Part shown: piece after piece, positions 8,689 to 18,405 of the stretch
Layout: every line of letters starts with the position of its first letter
Numbering within the stretch: the stretch's first letter is position 1
DNA from: Vibrio vulnificus NBRC 15645 = ATCC 27562
GTDB lineage: Bacteria; Pseudomonadota; Gammaproteobacteria; Enterobacterales; Vibrionaceae
NCBI RefSeq assembly: GCF_002224265.1
Contig: NZ_CP012882.1
Span: forward strand, 930,001 to 994,000
Direction of reading: 5' to 3'
DNA: 64,000 bases
Made by a program: the position numbers and the translations under genes
Notes under the pieces: generated by a model
What the model saw: only the letters and a program-made list of their open reading frames with translations
What the model was told of the DNA's origin: nothing
Database searches by the model: none

Positions 8689-10380
8689 GTGAGCGAAATA
8701 AATTTAAGACGATTTCATCAGCTGCTGTCGCGATATGAGTTGTACACCTGCCACTCTGTCAATATCGACGACTTGGAAAAAACACTGTCGACTTCAAGAA
8801 GAAACACCTCCATTGTGATGAAGAACCTTTCTGAATCGGGATGGATTGAGTGGCAACCTTCAGTCGGCCGCAGTCGCACGAGCCAACTAAAAGTGGTTTC
8901 TTCATTTGATGAGGCATTGTGTGATGTCATAGCCGAAGAGTTAAAGCATGGTCGATTTGCACTCATCACCCGTTTGCTTGAGGTCTATGGACAAGCCACG
9001 ATTCGCGCTCTGACACAAGCGACAGAAAGACAAAATCAAGCGAATGAAGAGAACAATCAATTATTAATCACCCAATATCCTTGGGTCGATACGCTAGATC
9101 CACTCTGGACCATGCGTTTGGCAGAGCTACAGGTGATCAAAAGCGTATACGATACCTTGTTTAAACAGGATGAGTACGGAGAACTGAAACCTTCACTTGC
9201 GCACGCTTGGCACATTGAAGGAAGAAAACTGCACATATGGTTGAGGCCCGATATTGTGCGTCATGATGGAAAAATACTTTCTGCGCAACATGTCGCGTGG
9301 AGCCTAGAGCGACTAAGCCATTCACAAGGGCCGGTACTGCATCTGTATGAAGAGATGGAACAGGTCTTGGTGAAGAGTGCGACACAAATTGAAATATCAC
9401 TAAGGCATGCGAATCAACTTTTTCCTTATCTTCTTGCGATGCCTCATTCTGCCATTGTCTGTCCTGACTCTGTTAAGTGCGATCAGAGCCATTGCTATTT
9501 TGTTGGCACCGGACCGTTTCGCATCGAGCGTTGGAATCGCGACCGACTCATTTTGATGCGCCATAACGAATATTTTGCGGAAAAAGCGTTATTACACAAA
9601 GTAACGCTGTCCCATGCTCAAGAGTCTTTGTTCAACGCGATGAGTTTCAATAACGAAGAGGGTGATAAAGAGGTTACTCAAATTAGTGCTTTCTCTTACT
9701 TAACCTACCATCGCCGTCAGCAAAGTGGCATCTCATCAGACACATGGCAACAGTTGTACCATTTTCTTGAGCGAGCCAAAGTGCATTTTGATCGGCAAAA
9801 CGCGGTTGATGGTGTTGATTTTCAGCTGTCTGCTCATCAATCACGGTTACAAAAGGAGGCGTTTATCGCGCCTCCCTCTTTGTCTGGCAAATTAGTACTG
9901 GCTGAGCCCAAATGGACCATTCCATATCTCGCCGATATTGCCGCGTGGTTACATGACACGATTCGCTCAACTGGATTGGAACTAGACGTCGTTGAGCTAA
10001 CAGAAATCAGTAGACCAGAAAGCGTACGCGACATCGCTGACGTATTGTTTATTGAAGAGGTGATTGAAGCGCCTCTTGAATACGGATTGTACGAATGGTT
10101 GCTCATCGCATCGGGTCTGCGCTTTGCACTCAATGAGGAACGGTGGCAATCGCACAAAGCAGAGATTGCGTTGGCCGTGGAACAGTCTGAACCTTTGCCT
10201 TCACTACAAACTATTGAGCGAGCGTTATACCAAAGCCACCGTTGTTTGCCTTTGTTTGTCGGGCGAGAAGAAATCACCAAAGCCCAGCAAGTCCAAGGTA
10301 TTCAAGTGCGTAAAACAGGCTACAGCGATTTCTACAAACTGTGGATTGTCGAAAATAGGCAAGATGAACTTTTGAAGTGA
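8689..10380 (+). CDS. sgrR: SgrR-family transcriptional regulator (HTH plus solute-binding domain)
   Basis: 563 residues against 551 for E. coli SgrR. The N-terminal ~110 residues form an SgrR-type winged helix (RRFHQLLSRYELY...TSRRNTSIVMKNLSESGWIEW). The rest resembles a periplasmic oligopeptide-binding fold (TLDPLWTMRLAELQ, VYDTLF, LAHAW) but lacks a signal peptide, so it senses a cytoplasmic small molecule. In E. coli the protein responds to sugar-phosphate stress. The start codon is GTG with a poor Shine-Dalgarno, and the frame opens 20 bases after a foldable leader. The ligand in Vibrio is not deducible. Confidence 0.8.
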   Translation: MSEINLRRFHQLLSRYELYTCHSVNIDDLEKTLSTSRRNTSIVMKNLSESGWIEWQPSVGRSRTSQLKVVSSFDEALCDVIAEELKHGRFALITRLLEVYGQATIRALTQATERQNQANEENNQLLITQYPWVDTLDPLWTMRLAELQVIKSVYDTLFKQDEYGELKPSLAHAWHIEGRKLHIWLRPDIVRHDGKILSAQHVAWSLERLSHSQGPVLHLYEEMEQVLVKSATQIEISLRHANQLFPYLLAMPHSAIVCPDSVKCDQSHCYFVGTGPFRIERWNRDRLILMRHNEYFAEKALLHKVTLSHAQESLFNAMSFNNEEGDKEVTQISAFSYLTYHRRQQSGISSDTWQQLYHFLERAKVHFDRQNAVDGVDFQLSAHQSRLQKEAFIAPPSLSGKLVLAEPKWTIPYLADIAAWLHDTIRSTGLELDVVELTEISRPESVRDIADVLFIEEVIEAPLEYGLYEWLLIASGLRFALNEERWQSHKAEIALAVEQSEPLPSLQTIERALYQSHRCLPLFVGREEITKAQQVQGIQVRKTGYSDFYKLWIVENRQDELLK

Positions 10381-10470
10381 ACCAGAGCATAAGACGCTAA
10401 ATCCAGTCTCTTGAAGTTACTAGGGTATAGTTACTTTGTTTGCTTCTTTTTAACGCCTTGAGCCAAAAAG

Positions 10471-10502
10471 AAAACCCCAGATGGGAAGCCATCTGGGGTT
10501 TT
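10471..10502. terminator. Bidirectional terminator between the sgrR-like gene and the nap operon
   Basis: 14-bp perfect stem AAAACCCCAGATGG / CCATCTGGGGTTTT with loop GAAG. It separates two convergent transcripts. Confidence 0.92.
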
Positions 10503-10538
10503 GTCATCAACAAAATAGGCAAAAGAGTTGACGAATTC

Positions 10539-10673
10539 TTAGATGTCTTTGTCTTTACCCAAAGACAATAACCAGAGTGAGACGGCGGCAACGCCAGCAA
10601 ACCCAGTTAGAATAATGACAGGCATAGCGCTATAACCAAGAACATGCCAAATAACCGATTCCAGTGTACTCAT
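10539..10673 (-). CDS. Short single-span membrane protein of the nap locus (TIGR02808-like)
   Basis: 44 residues, beginning MSTLESVIWHVLG and ending LGKDKDI, with one hydrophobic segment (about residues 16-38). AAGGAGAA lies 6 bases before the ATG. It is the last gene of the nap transcript, 11 bases after napC, and is followed by a strong terminator. The size, single membrane span and nap linkage match the family TIGR02808, described from memory as a ~46-residue protein near periplasmic nitrate reductase genes in Vibrio and Photobacterium. Its function is unknown; a role in NapC or quinol-oxidase assembly would be inference. Confidence 0.8.
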   Translation of the reverse strand: MSTLESVIWHVLGYSAMPVIILTGFAGVAAVSLWLLSLGKDKDI

Positions 10674-10684
10674 GCTTGTTCTCC

Positions 10685-11260
10685 TTATTGCCAGCCTTCA
10701 ACGCCGTGCATGTCAGGCAGTTTGTGAGCGATACCTTTGTGGCAGTCTACACAGGTTTTTTCGCCAGAAGCCAGTGCCGTCGAGTGCTGTTTTGCACTGC
10801 GCGAACCTTGTTCTGAGAAGTCCATGTATTCAAACTCGTGACAGTTACGACATTCCAATGAGTCATTCTTTTTCAAGCGAGCCCATTCACGCTCAGCAAG
10901 GTGAGCACGACGCTCTTGGAATTTCTCAGGGGTATCGATAGTACCGATGAAGTGGGCAAACAACTCTTTTGATGCTTGCACTTTACGGACGATCTTATCT
11001 GTCCACTCATGAGGGACGTGACAGTCGGAACAAATCGCACGAACACCAGAACGGTTAGAGTAGTGAATTGTTTCCTGGATTTCCGCAACAATTGGAGCGT
11101 GACAACCAGAACAGAATTCTTCTGAGTTAGTCGCCTCCATACCCGTGTTGAATGCGCCCCAGAATAGAAGACCACCAGCAAATCCCATGAACAGCAAAAT
11201 ACCTGCTGCTGCTTTACTAGGAGTGCTTAGTCGCTTCCAAAACGCTTGAAGTAATTTCAT
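10685..11260 (-). CDS. napC: NapC tetraheme c-type cytochrome
   Basis: Membrane-anchored quinol dehydrogenase that passes electrons from menaquinol/ubiquinol to NapB-NapA. 191 residues. One N-terminal membrane helix (residues ~17-36, AAAGILLFMGFAGGLLFW) is followed by four CxxCH heme sites: CSGCH, CSDCH, CRNCH and CVDCH. AGAGG precedes the ATG. It lies 30 bases downstream of napB. With no napG/H in the operon, NapC is the only visible electron donor. Confidence 0.97.
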   Translation of the reverse strand: MKLLQAFWKRLSTPSKAAAGILLFMGFAGGLLFWGAFNTGMEATNSEEFCSGCHAPIVAEIQETIHYSNRSGVRAICSDCHVPHEWTDKIVRKVQASKELFAHFIGTIDTPEKFQERRAHLAEREWARLKKNDSLECRNCHEFEYMDFSEQGSRSAKQHSTALASGEKTCVDCHKGIAHKLPDMHGVEGWQ

Positions 11261-11290
11261 AGATAGCCTCTTTGATTCTGTTGTTGGCTA

Positions 11291-11767
11291 TTACTTGCGC
11301 AGTGAGTCAACGCGCTCGAAATCGTTCTCTACAAGCGGTTTAGCATTCGCTTGAGGAACGTGGCACTGCAAACAGAAGTAACGACGAGGTGATACGTCAG
11401 CCAATACAGCGTCTTCACGGTTTACAAAGTGAGTCACACTGATTTTGGTTGCGCCCATTTCTTTAGCGTTTTTCCAGCTATGACACGCCAAACATTTGTT
11501 CGCGTTGAGTGTTACTTCGTAGCCACGAATATTGTGTGGAATCAATGGTGGCTGATAGATGTAATCACTGTCTAGCGCTTGTTCACGAGGGAACTTCTTA
11601 AAATCATCTGCAGGACGCGTGTCTTCAAGGTTGGTTGCACCACGTAGTGATTCTAAACCACCGATGCCGCCTGGGTTATCCAGCTCAGCTTGTGCAACAC
11701 CTGCTACCAATGTCCCCAATGAAAGTGCACTTACAGATAACAGTGCCATTAATAGTTTTTTCATCAT
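11291..11767 (-). CDS. napB: NapB diheme cytochrome, small subunit of periplasmic nitrate reductase
   Basis: Periplasmic electron-transfer subunit of NapAB. 158 residues from the ATG at 11767, which follows GGAG with a 5-base gap; a longer frame upstream has no such site. It has a signal peptide (MMKKLLMALLSVSALSLG), then two heme sites, CLACH and CLQCH, with the two His residues needed as distal ligands in the conserved places. It lies 75 bases after napA. Confidence 0.95.
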   Translation of the reverse strand: MMKKLLMALLSVSALSLGTLVAGVAQAELDNPGGIGGLESLRGATNLEDTRPADDFKKFPREQALDSDYIYQPPLIPHNIRGYEVTLNANKCLACHSWKNAKEMGATKISVTHFVNREDAVLADVSPRRYFCLQCHVPQANAKPLVENDFERVDSLRK

Positions 11768-11842
11768 GTAATCTCCGCCTGATGGCTTAATTCTTTTCAA
11801 GCTGCCCTTAATATCTAAGAGCAGCCTGTGCATTTCGGTCTG

Positions 11843-14332
11843 TTAGGCAACTTTGGTGATCTTAACGGGACATTTCTTGAAGTCTGTCTGTTTAGACAGC
11901 GGGTCAGTCGCATCAAGGATCAACTTGTTAATCAGAATTCGTGCATCAAAGAATGGTACGAATACCAAGCCTTGAGGTGGACGGTTACGGCCACGAGTTT
12001 CGACACGAACACGTACTTCACCACGTTTGTTCGAGATAAGAACCTCGTCACCACGGCGCAGACCGCGTGCTTTCGCATCTTCTGGGTGGATGTAACACAC
12101 CGCGTCTGGAACCGCTTTGTAAAGCTCAGGAACACGACGAGTCATGGTGCCAGTGTGCCAGTGTTCAAGAACACGGCCAGTACATAGCCACATGTCGTAT
12201 TCAGCATCTGGAGACTCAGGTGGCGCCTCGTAAGGGGCTGAGATGATCAGTGCTTTGCCATCAGGTTTGCCGTAGAAGTCCCAGCCAGAGCCTTTCTTCG
12301 CATATGGATCCGAGCCTTCTTTGTAACGCCAAAGTGTTTCTTTGCCGTCAACCACTGGCCAACGTAAACCGCGAACAGTGTGGTAAACATCGTATGGTGC
12401 TAGGTCGTGACCATGGCCGCGGCCAAACTCAGCGTATTCTTCGAACAGACCTTTCTGTACGTAGAAGCCAAAGTGGTGTGAATCATCGTTAAGCTGGCGA
12501 GCTTCTGACAGTGGGAACTTATCCACTTGCCCGTTAGCGAACAGCATGTCGTACATGGTTTTACCACGGTACTGAGGCGCTTTCGCTAGAAGCTCTTCTG
12601 GCCACACTTCTTCCATCTTGAAGCGTTTAGAGAACTCCATGACTTGCCACAAGTCAGATTTCGCTTCACCGACTGTGCCAACTTGTTGGTACCAAGCTTG
12701 AGTACGGCGCTCGGCGTTACCGTAAGCCCCTTCTTTTTCGATCCACATTGCTGTTGGAAGTATTAGGTCAGCCGCTTGCGCTGTCGCCGTTGGGTATGGG
12801 TCAGACACGACGATGAAGTTTTCTGGGTTGCGGTAACCTGGTAGACGTTCACCATTGATGTTCGGGCCAGCTTGCATATTGTTGTTACACTGAACCCAGT
12901 AACAGTTCAGTACACCGTCGTGCAGCATGCGGTCTTGAAGAACCGCGTGGAAACCTGGTTTTGGTGGAATGGTGCCTTCAGGCAGTTTCCAAATTTTCTC
13001 AGCGATAGCGCGGTGTTTTGGATTCGCAACGACCATGTCTGCAGGCAGACGGTGTGCAAATGTACCTACTTCACGAGCGGTACCACAAGCAGATGGCTGG
13101 CCAGTCAACGAGAATGGGCTGTTGCCCGGAGTTGCGATTTTTCCGGTTAGTAGGTGGATGTTGTAAACAAGGCTGTTCATCCACACACCACGAGTATGTT
13201 GGTTCATACCCATTGTCCAAAGTGACATCACTTTGGTGTTCGGATCCGCATACTGTTTTGCAAGTTCAATCAGCTTGTCTTGCGCAACGCCAGACATCTC
13301 TGAGGCTTTTTCAACTGTGTATGGTGCAACCGATTTTTTGTACTCTTCGAATGAGATTGACGTCATATCGCCAGAGTTCGGGTTTTTCGCTTGTTTCTGC
13401 AGCGGGTCATCGTCACGCAAGCCGTAACCGATATCGGTAGTCGCTTGTTTGAAGTTGGTATGCTTGTTAACGAAATCCCAATTTACAGCATCGTTTTGGA
13501 TGATGTAGTTTGCGATGAAGTTTGCGATCGCCAAATCAGATTGTGGATGGAAAATGTAGCCGCTGTCAGCCAGCTCAAAAGAACGGTGGTAGTAAGTAGA
13601 AAGTACGTTTACTTTAACATGCGGGTGGCTTAGTCGGCGGTCAGTGATACGAGTCCAAAGAACAGGGTGCATTTCGGCCATGTTCGAACCCCAAAGCACG
13701 AAAGAATCTGCGTGTTCGAAGTCATCGTAACAACCCATTGGTTCATCGATACCAAAGGTACGCATAAAACCGACCACTGCAGATGCCATACAGTGACGAG
13801 CGTTCGGGTCGATGTTGTTCGAGCGGAAACCCGCTTTCATCATTTTCGCCGCCGCGTAACCTTCCATTACCGTCCACTGGCCAGAACCAAACATACCGAT
13901 GCTTGTTGGGCCTTTCTTCGCCAGAGAAGCTTTCCACTTCTCAGCCATGGTGTCGAATGCCACATCCCAAGACACTGGTGTGAAGTCACCTTCTTTGTCG
14001 TATTTGCCATCTTTCATACGTAAAAGTGGCTGAGTCAGACGGTCCTGACCGTACATGATCTTCGATAGGAAGTAACCTTTGATACAGTTCAAGCCTTTGT
14101 TTACTGGTGCTTCAGGGTCACCTTGTGTTGCAACGACTTTACCGTTCTGAGTACCTACGAGTACAGAACAGCCTGTACCACAGAAACGACAAGGAGCCTT
14201 GTCCCATGTGATTTTGGTTTGGTCTGAGCTAGCGATCAGGTTTGCTGCTGAAGCAGGCAGTGTAATGCCAGCTACTGCCGCCGCTGATGCAGCTGCGTTT
14301 GCTTTCACAAACGCACGTCTTGTCATTTTCAT
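11843..14332 (-). CDS. napA: NapA, catalytic subunit of periplasmic nitrate reductase
   Basis: Reduces nitrate to nitrite in the periplasm using a bis-MGD molybdenum cofactor and one [4Fe-4S] cluster. 829 residues, the standard length. A Tat signal starts [12 protein letters not shown]. The cluster motif CRFCGTGC...NCIKG follows at residues ~47-85, and the Mo-ligand Cys lies in [11 protein letters not shown]. The start overlaps the napD stop by 4 bases (ATGA), so synthesis is coupled to its chaperone. Confidence 0.98.
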   Translation of the reverse strand: MKMTRRAFVKANAAASAAAVAGITLPASAANLIASSDQTKITWDKAPCRFCGTGCSVLVGTQNGKVVATQGDPEAPVNKGLNCIKGYFLSKIMYGQDRLTQPLLRMKDGKYDKEGDFTPVSWDVAFDTMAEKWKASLAKKGPTSIGMFGSGQWTVMEGYAAAKMMKAGFRSNNIDPNARHCMASAVVGFMRTFGIDEPMGCYDDFEHADSFVLWGSNMAEMHPVLWTRITDRRLSHPHVKVNVLSTYYHRSFELADSGYIFHPQSDLAIANFIANYIIQNDAVNWDFVNKHTNFKQATTDIGYGLRDDDPLQKQAKNPNSGDMTSISFEEYKKSVAPYTVEKASEMSGVAQDKLIELAKQYADPNTKVMSLWTMGMNQHTRGVWMNSLVYNIHLLTGKIATPGNSPFSLTGQPSACGTAREVGTFAHRLPADMVVANPKHRAIAEKIWKLPEGTIPPKPGFHAVLQDRMLHDGVLNCYWVQCNNNMQAGPNINGERLPGYRNPENFIVVSDPYPTATAQAADLILPTAMWIEKEGAYGNAERRTQAWYQQVGTVGEAKSDLWQVMEFSKRFKMEEVWPEELLAKAPQYRGKTMYDMLFANGQVDKFPLSEARQLNDDSHHFGFYVQKGLFEEYAEFGRGHGHDLAPYDVYHTVRGLRWPVVDGKETLWRYKEGSDPYAKKGSGWDFYGKPDGKALIISAPYEAPPESPDAEYDMWLCTGRVLEHWHTGTMTRRVPELYKAVPDAVCYIHPEDAKARGLRRGDEVLISNKRGEVRVRVETRGRNRPPQGLVFVPFFDARILINKLILDATDPLSKQTDFKKCPVKITKVA

Positions 14333-14634
14333 ACTTCACCCTCGATTTGGGAATGTTGTGTTCCAGTGTCTTCGTCCGTGTCATCCAGATCGGTTTCAAT
14401 TTGGTGGTAAACCAGAACCGTGCTGAGAACGTTCGGTAAATTGTTGATGGTTTCAATGGTGTCGGTAACGAAACCTTGGTTTTCGGTTTCCAGAACCACG
14501 ACGATTTTGCCTTCTGGGCTATCACCATAAATTTCCGCGTTCTCGATGGCTTCGATCTGCGTCTTTATCGTGCCTAAGTGCTCAGGGGCCACGTGTACCA
14601 CTAAACTTGAAATATGCACTTCATTTAGTGCCAT
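14329..14634 (-). CDS. napD: NapD, Tat proofreading chaperone for NapA
   Basis: Cytoplasmic chaperone that binds the NapA Tat signal until the cofactor is inserted. 101 residues with the ferredoxin-like NapD pattern ([11 protein letters not shown] near the start, then GKIVVVLE). The acidic C-terminal tail ([10 protein letters not shown]) is longer than in E. coli (87 residues). It overlaps napA by 4 bases and lies 20 bases after napF. Confidence 0.93.
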   Translation of the reverse strand: MALNEVHISSLVVHVAPEHLGTIKTQIEAIENAEIYGDSPEGKIVVVLETENQGFVTDTIETINNLPNVLSTVLVYHQIETDLDDTDEDTGTQHSQIEGEV

Positions 14635-14654
14635 AATTCTCTCTCATTATTCTT

Positions 14655-15137
14655 TTATTCGTTTATGCTCACATTGATGGATGAAGAGGGGCAAACCGAA
14701 ACACAAGCGCCACATCCACTACATTCATCAAGGTTTATCTGAGGTTGTGCTACCTTGCCGATTTCCAATTTGAATTGGATAGCCATGGGTTCACACATCT
14801 CGCCACAACTGCGACATTCCACGTTGTGGTACGACAAACAGGACTCATTGATTATTGCCCTAGCTTGCCAAGGCTGCGCATCTTTCGCTAAAAAAAGTGA
14901 CTCGGGACAGATTTCTGCGCAACGGTAACAAAACGTACATTCATCAATAGAGAAATCGACGGTAGGAAAGCCTCCGTCGCCTTTAACAATGATTTGAGTT
15001 TCACATTGCTCAACGCATTTACCGCATCGAGTGCATTGATCGGTAAACTGCATGCGATCAGCCAACCAGGGAAGACGAATTAAGCCGTCATCGACTTTTT
15101 TTCTGGAAAATAAACGTCTTCTTGAAAGGTCTACCAC
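14655..15137 (-). CDS. napF: NapF, polyferredoxin of the nitrate reductase operon
   Basis: Cytoplasmic iron-sulfur protein thought to help NapA maturation. 160 residues with three clear 4Fe-4S motifs (CTRCGKCVEQC, CTFCYRCAEIC, CSGCGACVSVC) and a further Cys group in CRSCGEMCEP. It starts VDLSRRRLFSRKK, as NapF proteins do. The start codon is GTG with AGGA 9 bases upstream. It is the first gene of napFDABC, facing the narQ promoter. Confidence 0.93.
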   Translation of the reverse strand: MVDLSRRRLFSRKKVDDGLIRLPWLADRMQFTDQCTRCGKCVEQCETQIIVKGDGGFPTVDFSIDECTFCYRCAEICPESLFLAKDAQPWQARAIINESCLSYHNVECRSCGEMCEPMAIQFKLEIGKVAQPQINLDECSGCGACVSVCPSSSINVSINE

Positions 15138-15246
15138 TGTACTATCCTGAGTTTAAGAAACATGACTTAATGTTAGTTCACATTTCTCATTAATAAACTG
15201 TCATTTAAGCGCACATAAATTGTAGTTTTTGACATATTTGTATAAA

Positions 15247-15290
15247 TACCCCTTAGGGGGTAATTAAGCGGCAATGTTGTTTTAGATCAA
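15247..15290. promoter_or_regulatory. NarP-type 7-2-7 site and FNR-like box between napF and narQ
   Basis: TACCCCT-TA-GGGGGTA (15247-15262) fits the NarP/NarL inverted heptamer pair (TACYYMT, 2-bp spacing) with one mismatch. TTGTTTTAGATCAA (15277-15290) fits the FNR consensus TTGAT-N4-ATCAA with one mismatch. They lie 110-155 bases upstream of napF and 100-140 upstream of narQ, the right place for anaerobic, nitrate/nitrite-responsive control of nap by NarP and FNR. Confidence 0.7.
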
Positions 15291-15387
15291 TAAATTCCGG
15301 CGAGAGTGATCACATATTGATATTGTTAACAGAAAAACGTGAAACGGAGAGGCTTCGCTGCCGTTTTGTTAGTGAAGAGGTTATAAA

Positions 15388-17103
15388 TTGCTAAAAACGG
15401 TGAAAAAGTCGGTAACACGCACGATTGCGAAGGCAATGGGCTTGATCTTGCTGCTATCTATTGCAACAACCAGTTTTGCAATTATCAACCTAGCTTCTAG
15501 CTTGAATGATGCAGAGGCGGTTAACGTGGCAGGCTCTATGCGCATGCAAAGTTACCGTTTAGCCCATGATATTCAAATCAATGCACAGGATTATTCCTCT
15601 CACATCTATTTGTTTGAGCGTTCGATATATTCGCCGTCCATGAAAGCACTGCAAAATTGGACGGTGCCTGATGATATCACCCACGACTACTATCGTTTGA
15701 TCATGCGCTGGCACGAATTAAAAGAAGTGCTGCAAAGTAAAGATAGAGAGCGCTATTTGGTTTTGGTCGCTGGCTTTGTTTCACAAATTGACGCTTTTGT
15801 TTTTAAGCTGCAACATTTTTCTGAACAGAAACTGATCAAGCTCGCTTGGGTTGGTGGTTTAGGCTTGGGCGGGATTTTATTGGTGAGCATTTTCGTTGTT
15901 CACTTTGTGCGTCGTGAAGTGGTTACGCCACTCAAGGCGATGGTCACGGCCAGTGAGCAAATTCAATCGCGCTCGTTTGATGTTTCTCTCAATGTCACCA
16001 GTGATAATGAAATGGGTATTCTCACCAGAACCTTCAACAATATGGCGGCTGACCTGGGTAAACTCTACCGAGGGCTGGAACAAGCGGTGAATGAGAAGAC
16101 GCACAAGCTGCAACACGCCAATCAGTCTCTTCAGGTGCTGTACCATTCTTCTCAAGAGCTGACGGCATCACGCATCAGCCAAGAGAACTTCCAAGCGATT
16201 TTGAGACACATTGTGAGTATCGAAGGCATTGTGTCCGCCAAATTAGAGATTGAAGAGATCGGCGAGCGTAACTTGGTGCTCACTGAAGGCCCTAAATGCG
16301 TCGGGCGTTGTAATCAAAAAGCGTTAACGCTCGATGGGCAACACTTAGGGTATTTGCATTGGTGCAGCGGTTTGCCATGCCCTGATCAAGCGTTGATCGA
16401 CAATTTCGTGCAAATCCTATCGCGCGCGGTTTACTACAATCAGGCGCAAAGACAAGCAGAACAGCTGCTTTTGATGGAAGAACGAGCAACGATTGCGCGT
16501 GAGTTACATGATTCGTTGGCACAATCTCTTTCTTACCTCAAGATTCAGGTATCATTGCTAAAACGCAGCGTCGCGAAGTTGAACGATGAGCCTCAGTTAG
16601 CGCGCACCAATCAAGTGATTGCGGAATTAGATACTGGGCTGTCGTCGGCATACACCCAATTACGTGAACTGCTGACGACTTTCCGACTCACGATTAAAGA
16701 AGGCACCTTTGGTCAAGCGCTACAAGAAATGGTGGTGCAACTGGGGGATCAAACGGAAGCGGAGATTCATTTAACCAATGATCTTTCGTCGGTGGAACTG
16801 GACGCTCACCAACAAGTGCATTTGTTGCAATTGATTCGTGAAGCCACCATCAACGCCATTAAACACGCCAAAGCCGCCAACATTCGGATCGAATGTTGTG
16901 AAGAAGGGGAGTGGGTCACGGTATCCGTGAGTGATGATGGGGTAGGGTTTGATCAGTGTAACCAGAAATTGAATCACTACGGCATGTCCATCATGCAAGA
17001 GCGAGCGGCGCGTTTGAACGGATCGTTATCGGTCTCCGCATCGCCACAGAATGGTTGTGCTGTAGTGTTAAAATATCAACGTATTAAGGAAACACGAATT
17101 TGA
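15388..17103 (+). CDS. narQ: NarQ, nitrate/nitrite sensor histidine kinase
   Basis: Membrane sensor that phosphorylates NarP. 571 residues. A first membrane helix (residues ~13-35) is followed by a periplasmic domain with the P-box-like NVAGSMRMQSYRLA that binds nitrate. A second helix (~155-175), a HAMP segment and a coiled coil come next, then the HisKA_3 phospho-acceptor region ARELHDSLAQSLSYLK and an ATPase domain (REATINAIKHAKA, DDGVGF). The start is TTG with GAAGAGG 7 bases upstream. The stop overlaps narP. The periplasmic motif separates it from other NarL-type kinases. Confidence 0.93.
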   Translation: MLKTVKKSVTRTIAKAMGLILLLSIATTSFAIINLASSLNDAEAVNVAGSMRMQSYRLAHDIQINAQDYSSHIYLFERSIYSPSMKALQNWTVPDDITHDYYRLIMRWHELKEVLQSKDRERYLVLVAGFVSQIDAFVFKLQHFSEQKLIKLAWVGGLGLGGILLVSIFVVHFVRREVVTPLKAMVTASEQIQSRSFDVSLNVTSDNEMGILTRTFNNMAADLGKLYRGLEQAVNEKTHKLQHANQSLQVLYHSSQELTASRISQENFQAILRHIVSIEGIVSAKLEIEEIGERNLVLTEGPKCVGRCNQKALTLDGQHLGYLHWCSGLPCPDQALIDNFVQILSRAVYYNQAQRQAEQLLLMEERATIARELHDSLAQSLSYLKIQVSLLKRSVAKLNDEPQLARTNQVIAELDTGLSSAYTQLRELLTTFRLTIKEGTFGQALQEMVVQLGDQTEAEIHLTNDLSSVELDAHQQVHLLQLIREATINAIKHAKAANIRIECCEEGEWVTVSVSDDGVGFDQCNQKLNHYGMSIMQERAARLNGSLSVSASPQNGCAVVLKYQRIKETRI

Positions 17104-17732
17104 CGGTGTGTAGAGTAATGTTGGTGGACGATCATCCCTTGATGCGTCGTGGTATTAACCAACTATTGAGCTTCGAAGAGCAATTTGAAGTAGTCGCAGA
17201 AGCCAGCAATGGCACAGAGGCCGTTGCCAAAGCGCATGAAAACGAACTAGACCTCATCTTGTTGGATCTCAACATGAAAGGCATGTCTGGTTTGGATACC
17301 TTAAAAGCATTGCGAGCGGATGGCTGTGAAGCAAGTATCGTTATCTTAACCGTTTCAGATAGCCCCGCTGACATCGAAGCCATCGTAAAAGCCGGTGCGG
17401 ATGGTTACCTTTTGAAAGATACCGAGCCCGATGAGCTGGTGGAGTTGCTTGAGAAAGCGCATTTGGGCGACAAAGCCTACAGCAGCGTTGTCGCGAAATA
17501 TCTGCTTCAACGTGAAGAAAATACAGATGTCTTTGATGAGCTGACCGATCGTGAGCGTCAGATCTTACAAGAAGTGGCGCGTGGTTTTCGTAACAAGCAG
17601 ATCGCAGACCGACTGTTTATCTCTGAATCGACGGTCAAAGTGCACATGAAGAGCTTGTTGAAAAAACTCAAAGTGCCTTCGCGCACTGCGGCGACAGTGC
17701 TGTTTCTTGAACGCTATGGTGAACTAAAGTAA
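17100..17732 (+). CDS. narP: NarP, nitrate/nitrite response regulator
   Basis: NarL/FixJ-type regulator of 210 residues. It has a receiver domain with the acidic pair in MLVDDHPLMRRG, the phospho-acceptor Asp in LILLDLNMKGMSGLDTL and the conserved Lys in YLLKD. A LuxR-type HTH follows (LTDRERQILQEVARG...STVKVHMKSLLKKL). The TTG at 17100 overlaps the narQ stop by 4 bases; the ATG at 17118 would cut off the first beta strand, so TTG is preferred. Confidence 0.93.
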   Translation: MTVCRVMLVDDHPLMRRGINQLLSFEEQFEVVAEASNGTEAVAKAHENELDLILLDLNMKGMSGLDTLKALRADGCEASIVILTVSDSPADIEAIVKAGADGYLLKDTEPDELVELLEKAHLGDKAYSSVVAKYLLQREENTDVFDELTDRERQILQEVARGFRNKQIADRLFISESTVKVHMKSLLKKLKVPSRTAATVLFLERYGELK

Positions 17733-17877
17733 CGCAACATGCTTGGTCGATGTTGACGTTTATTGGGCTTCATCTTGCTCATCAGGTTAACTAAGACTTA
17801 AGTCCAAGAGATCTCTTTGCCTCATACCGCTACTATGATACCAAGCAGTAACAATAGCGGTAGATGAGAGGGATCAC

Positions 17878-18123
17878 ATGGAAGCGGGTTTATACATGCT
17901 TGAAAAAGCCATACTGTTGCTAGGCATACTTTTTGTGCTAACAGGCGTTATTCAGTATGGAAAACGCAGCCAAGATTGGCGAGGAATTGCAACGATGTTC
18001 TACAAACGCATTCCGATGTCGATCAGTGAGTTTAAATGGTATCGCCTTGGCATTGGTTTGTGTCTGTTTGCGGTGGTCATGCGTTTTGGCCTAATGATCA
18101 TTTTCCCTGTCTACACTCTTTAA
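17878..18123 (+). CDS. Small two-helix inner-membrane protein, function unknown
   Basis: 81 residues from ATG 17878, with GAGAGGG 5 bases upstream. There are two hydrophobic helices (about 8-25 and 58-77) separated by a basic loop (KRSQDWRG, YKRIPM), so both ends probably face the periplasm. No family recognised. It is monocistronic, 145 bases after narP and followed by its own terminator; co-regulation with narQP cannot be read from the sequence. Confidence 0.65.
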   Translation: MEAGLYMLEKAILLLGILFVLTGVIQYGKRSQDWRGIATMFYKRIPMSISEFKWYRLGIGLCLFAVVMRFGLMIIFPVYTL

Positions 18124-18137
18124 TACATTCTCAATCA

Positions 18138-18170
18138 AAAGCGCCTAATTCGTTGGGCGCTTTCTCTTTT
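18138..18170 (+). terminator. Intrinsic terminator
   Basis: Stem AAAGCGCC / GGCGCTTT, 10-base loop, then TCTCTTTTT. Confidence 0.8.
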
Positions 18171-18405
18171 TGTATGGAAAACGAACAAAAGTTAAACGCT
18201 TTTCCTTAACTAATTCTTATTTAAAAGATTTTTGTTACCGAGGCCATAGAAAATCGTTCCCACCCTAGAAGTTATTTCGTATTCTCGTTAAATAACGTTC
18301 ATACTTATAGCGAACAACAATAATAAATACGTCAGTTTCCGTACGTCATTTAGTATCTATCTGTTAAACTTGTTGCAGTGGAATACCTGTCAAAAGGGTG
18401 GTTGA

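Noticed and set aside
10397..10600. 67-codon minus-strand frame overlapping the nap terminator
   Set aside because: It runs through a 14-bp terminator and overlaps the better-supported 44-residue gene in another frame.
13018..13440. 140-codon plus-strand frame inside napA
   Set aside because: Antisense shadow of napA codons with no ribosome site or plausible protein features.
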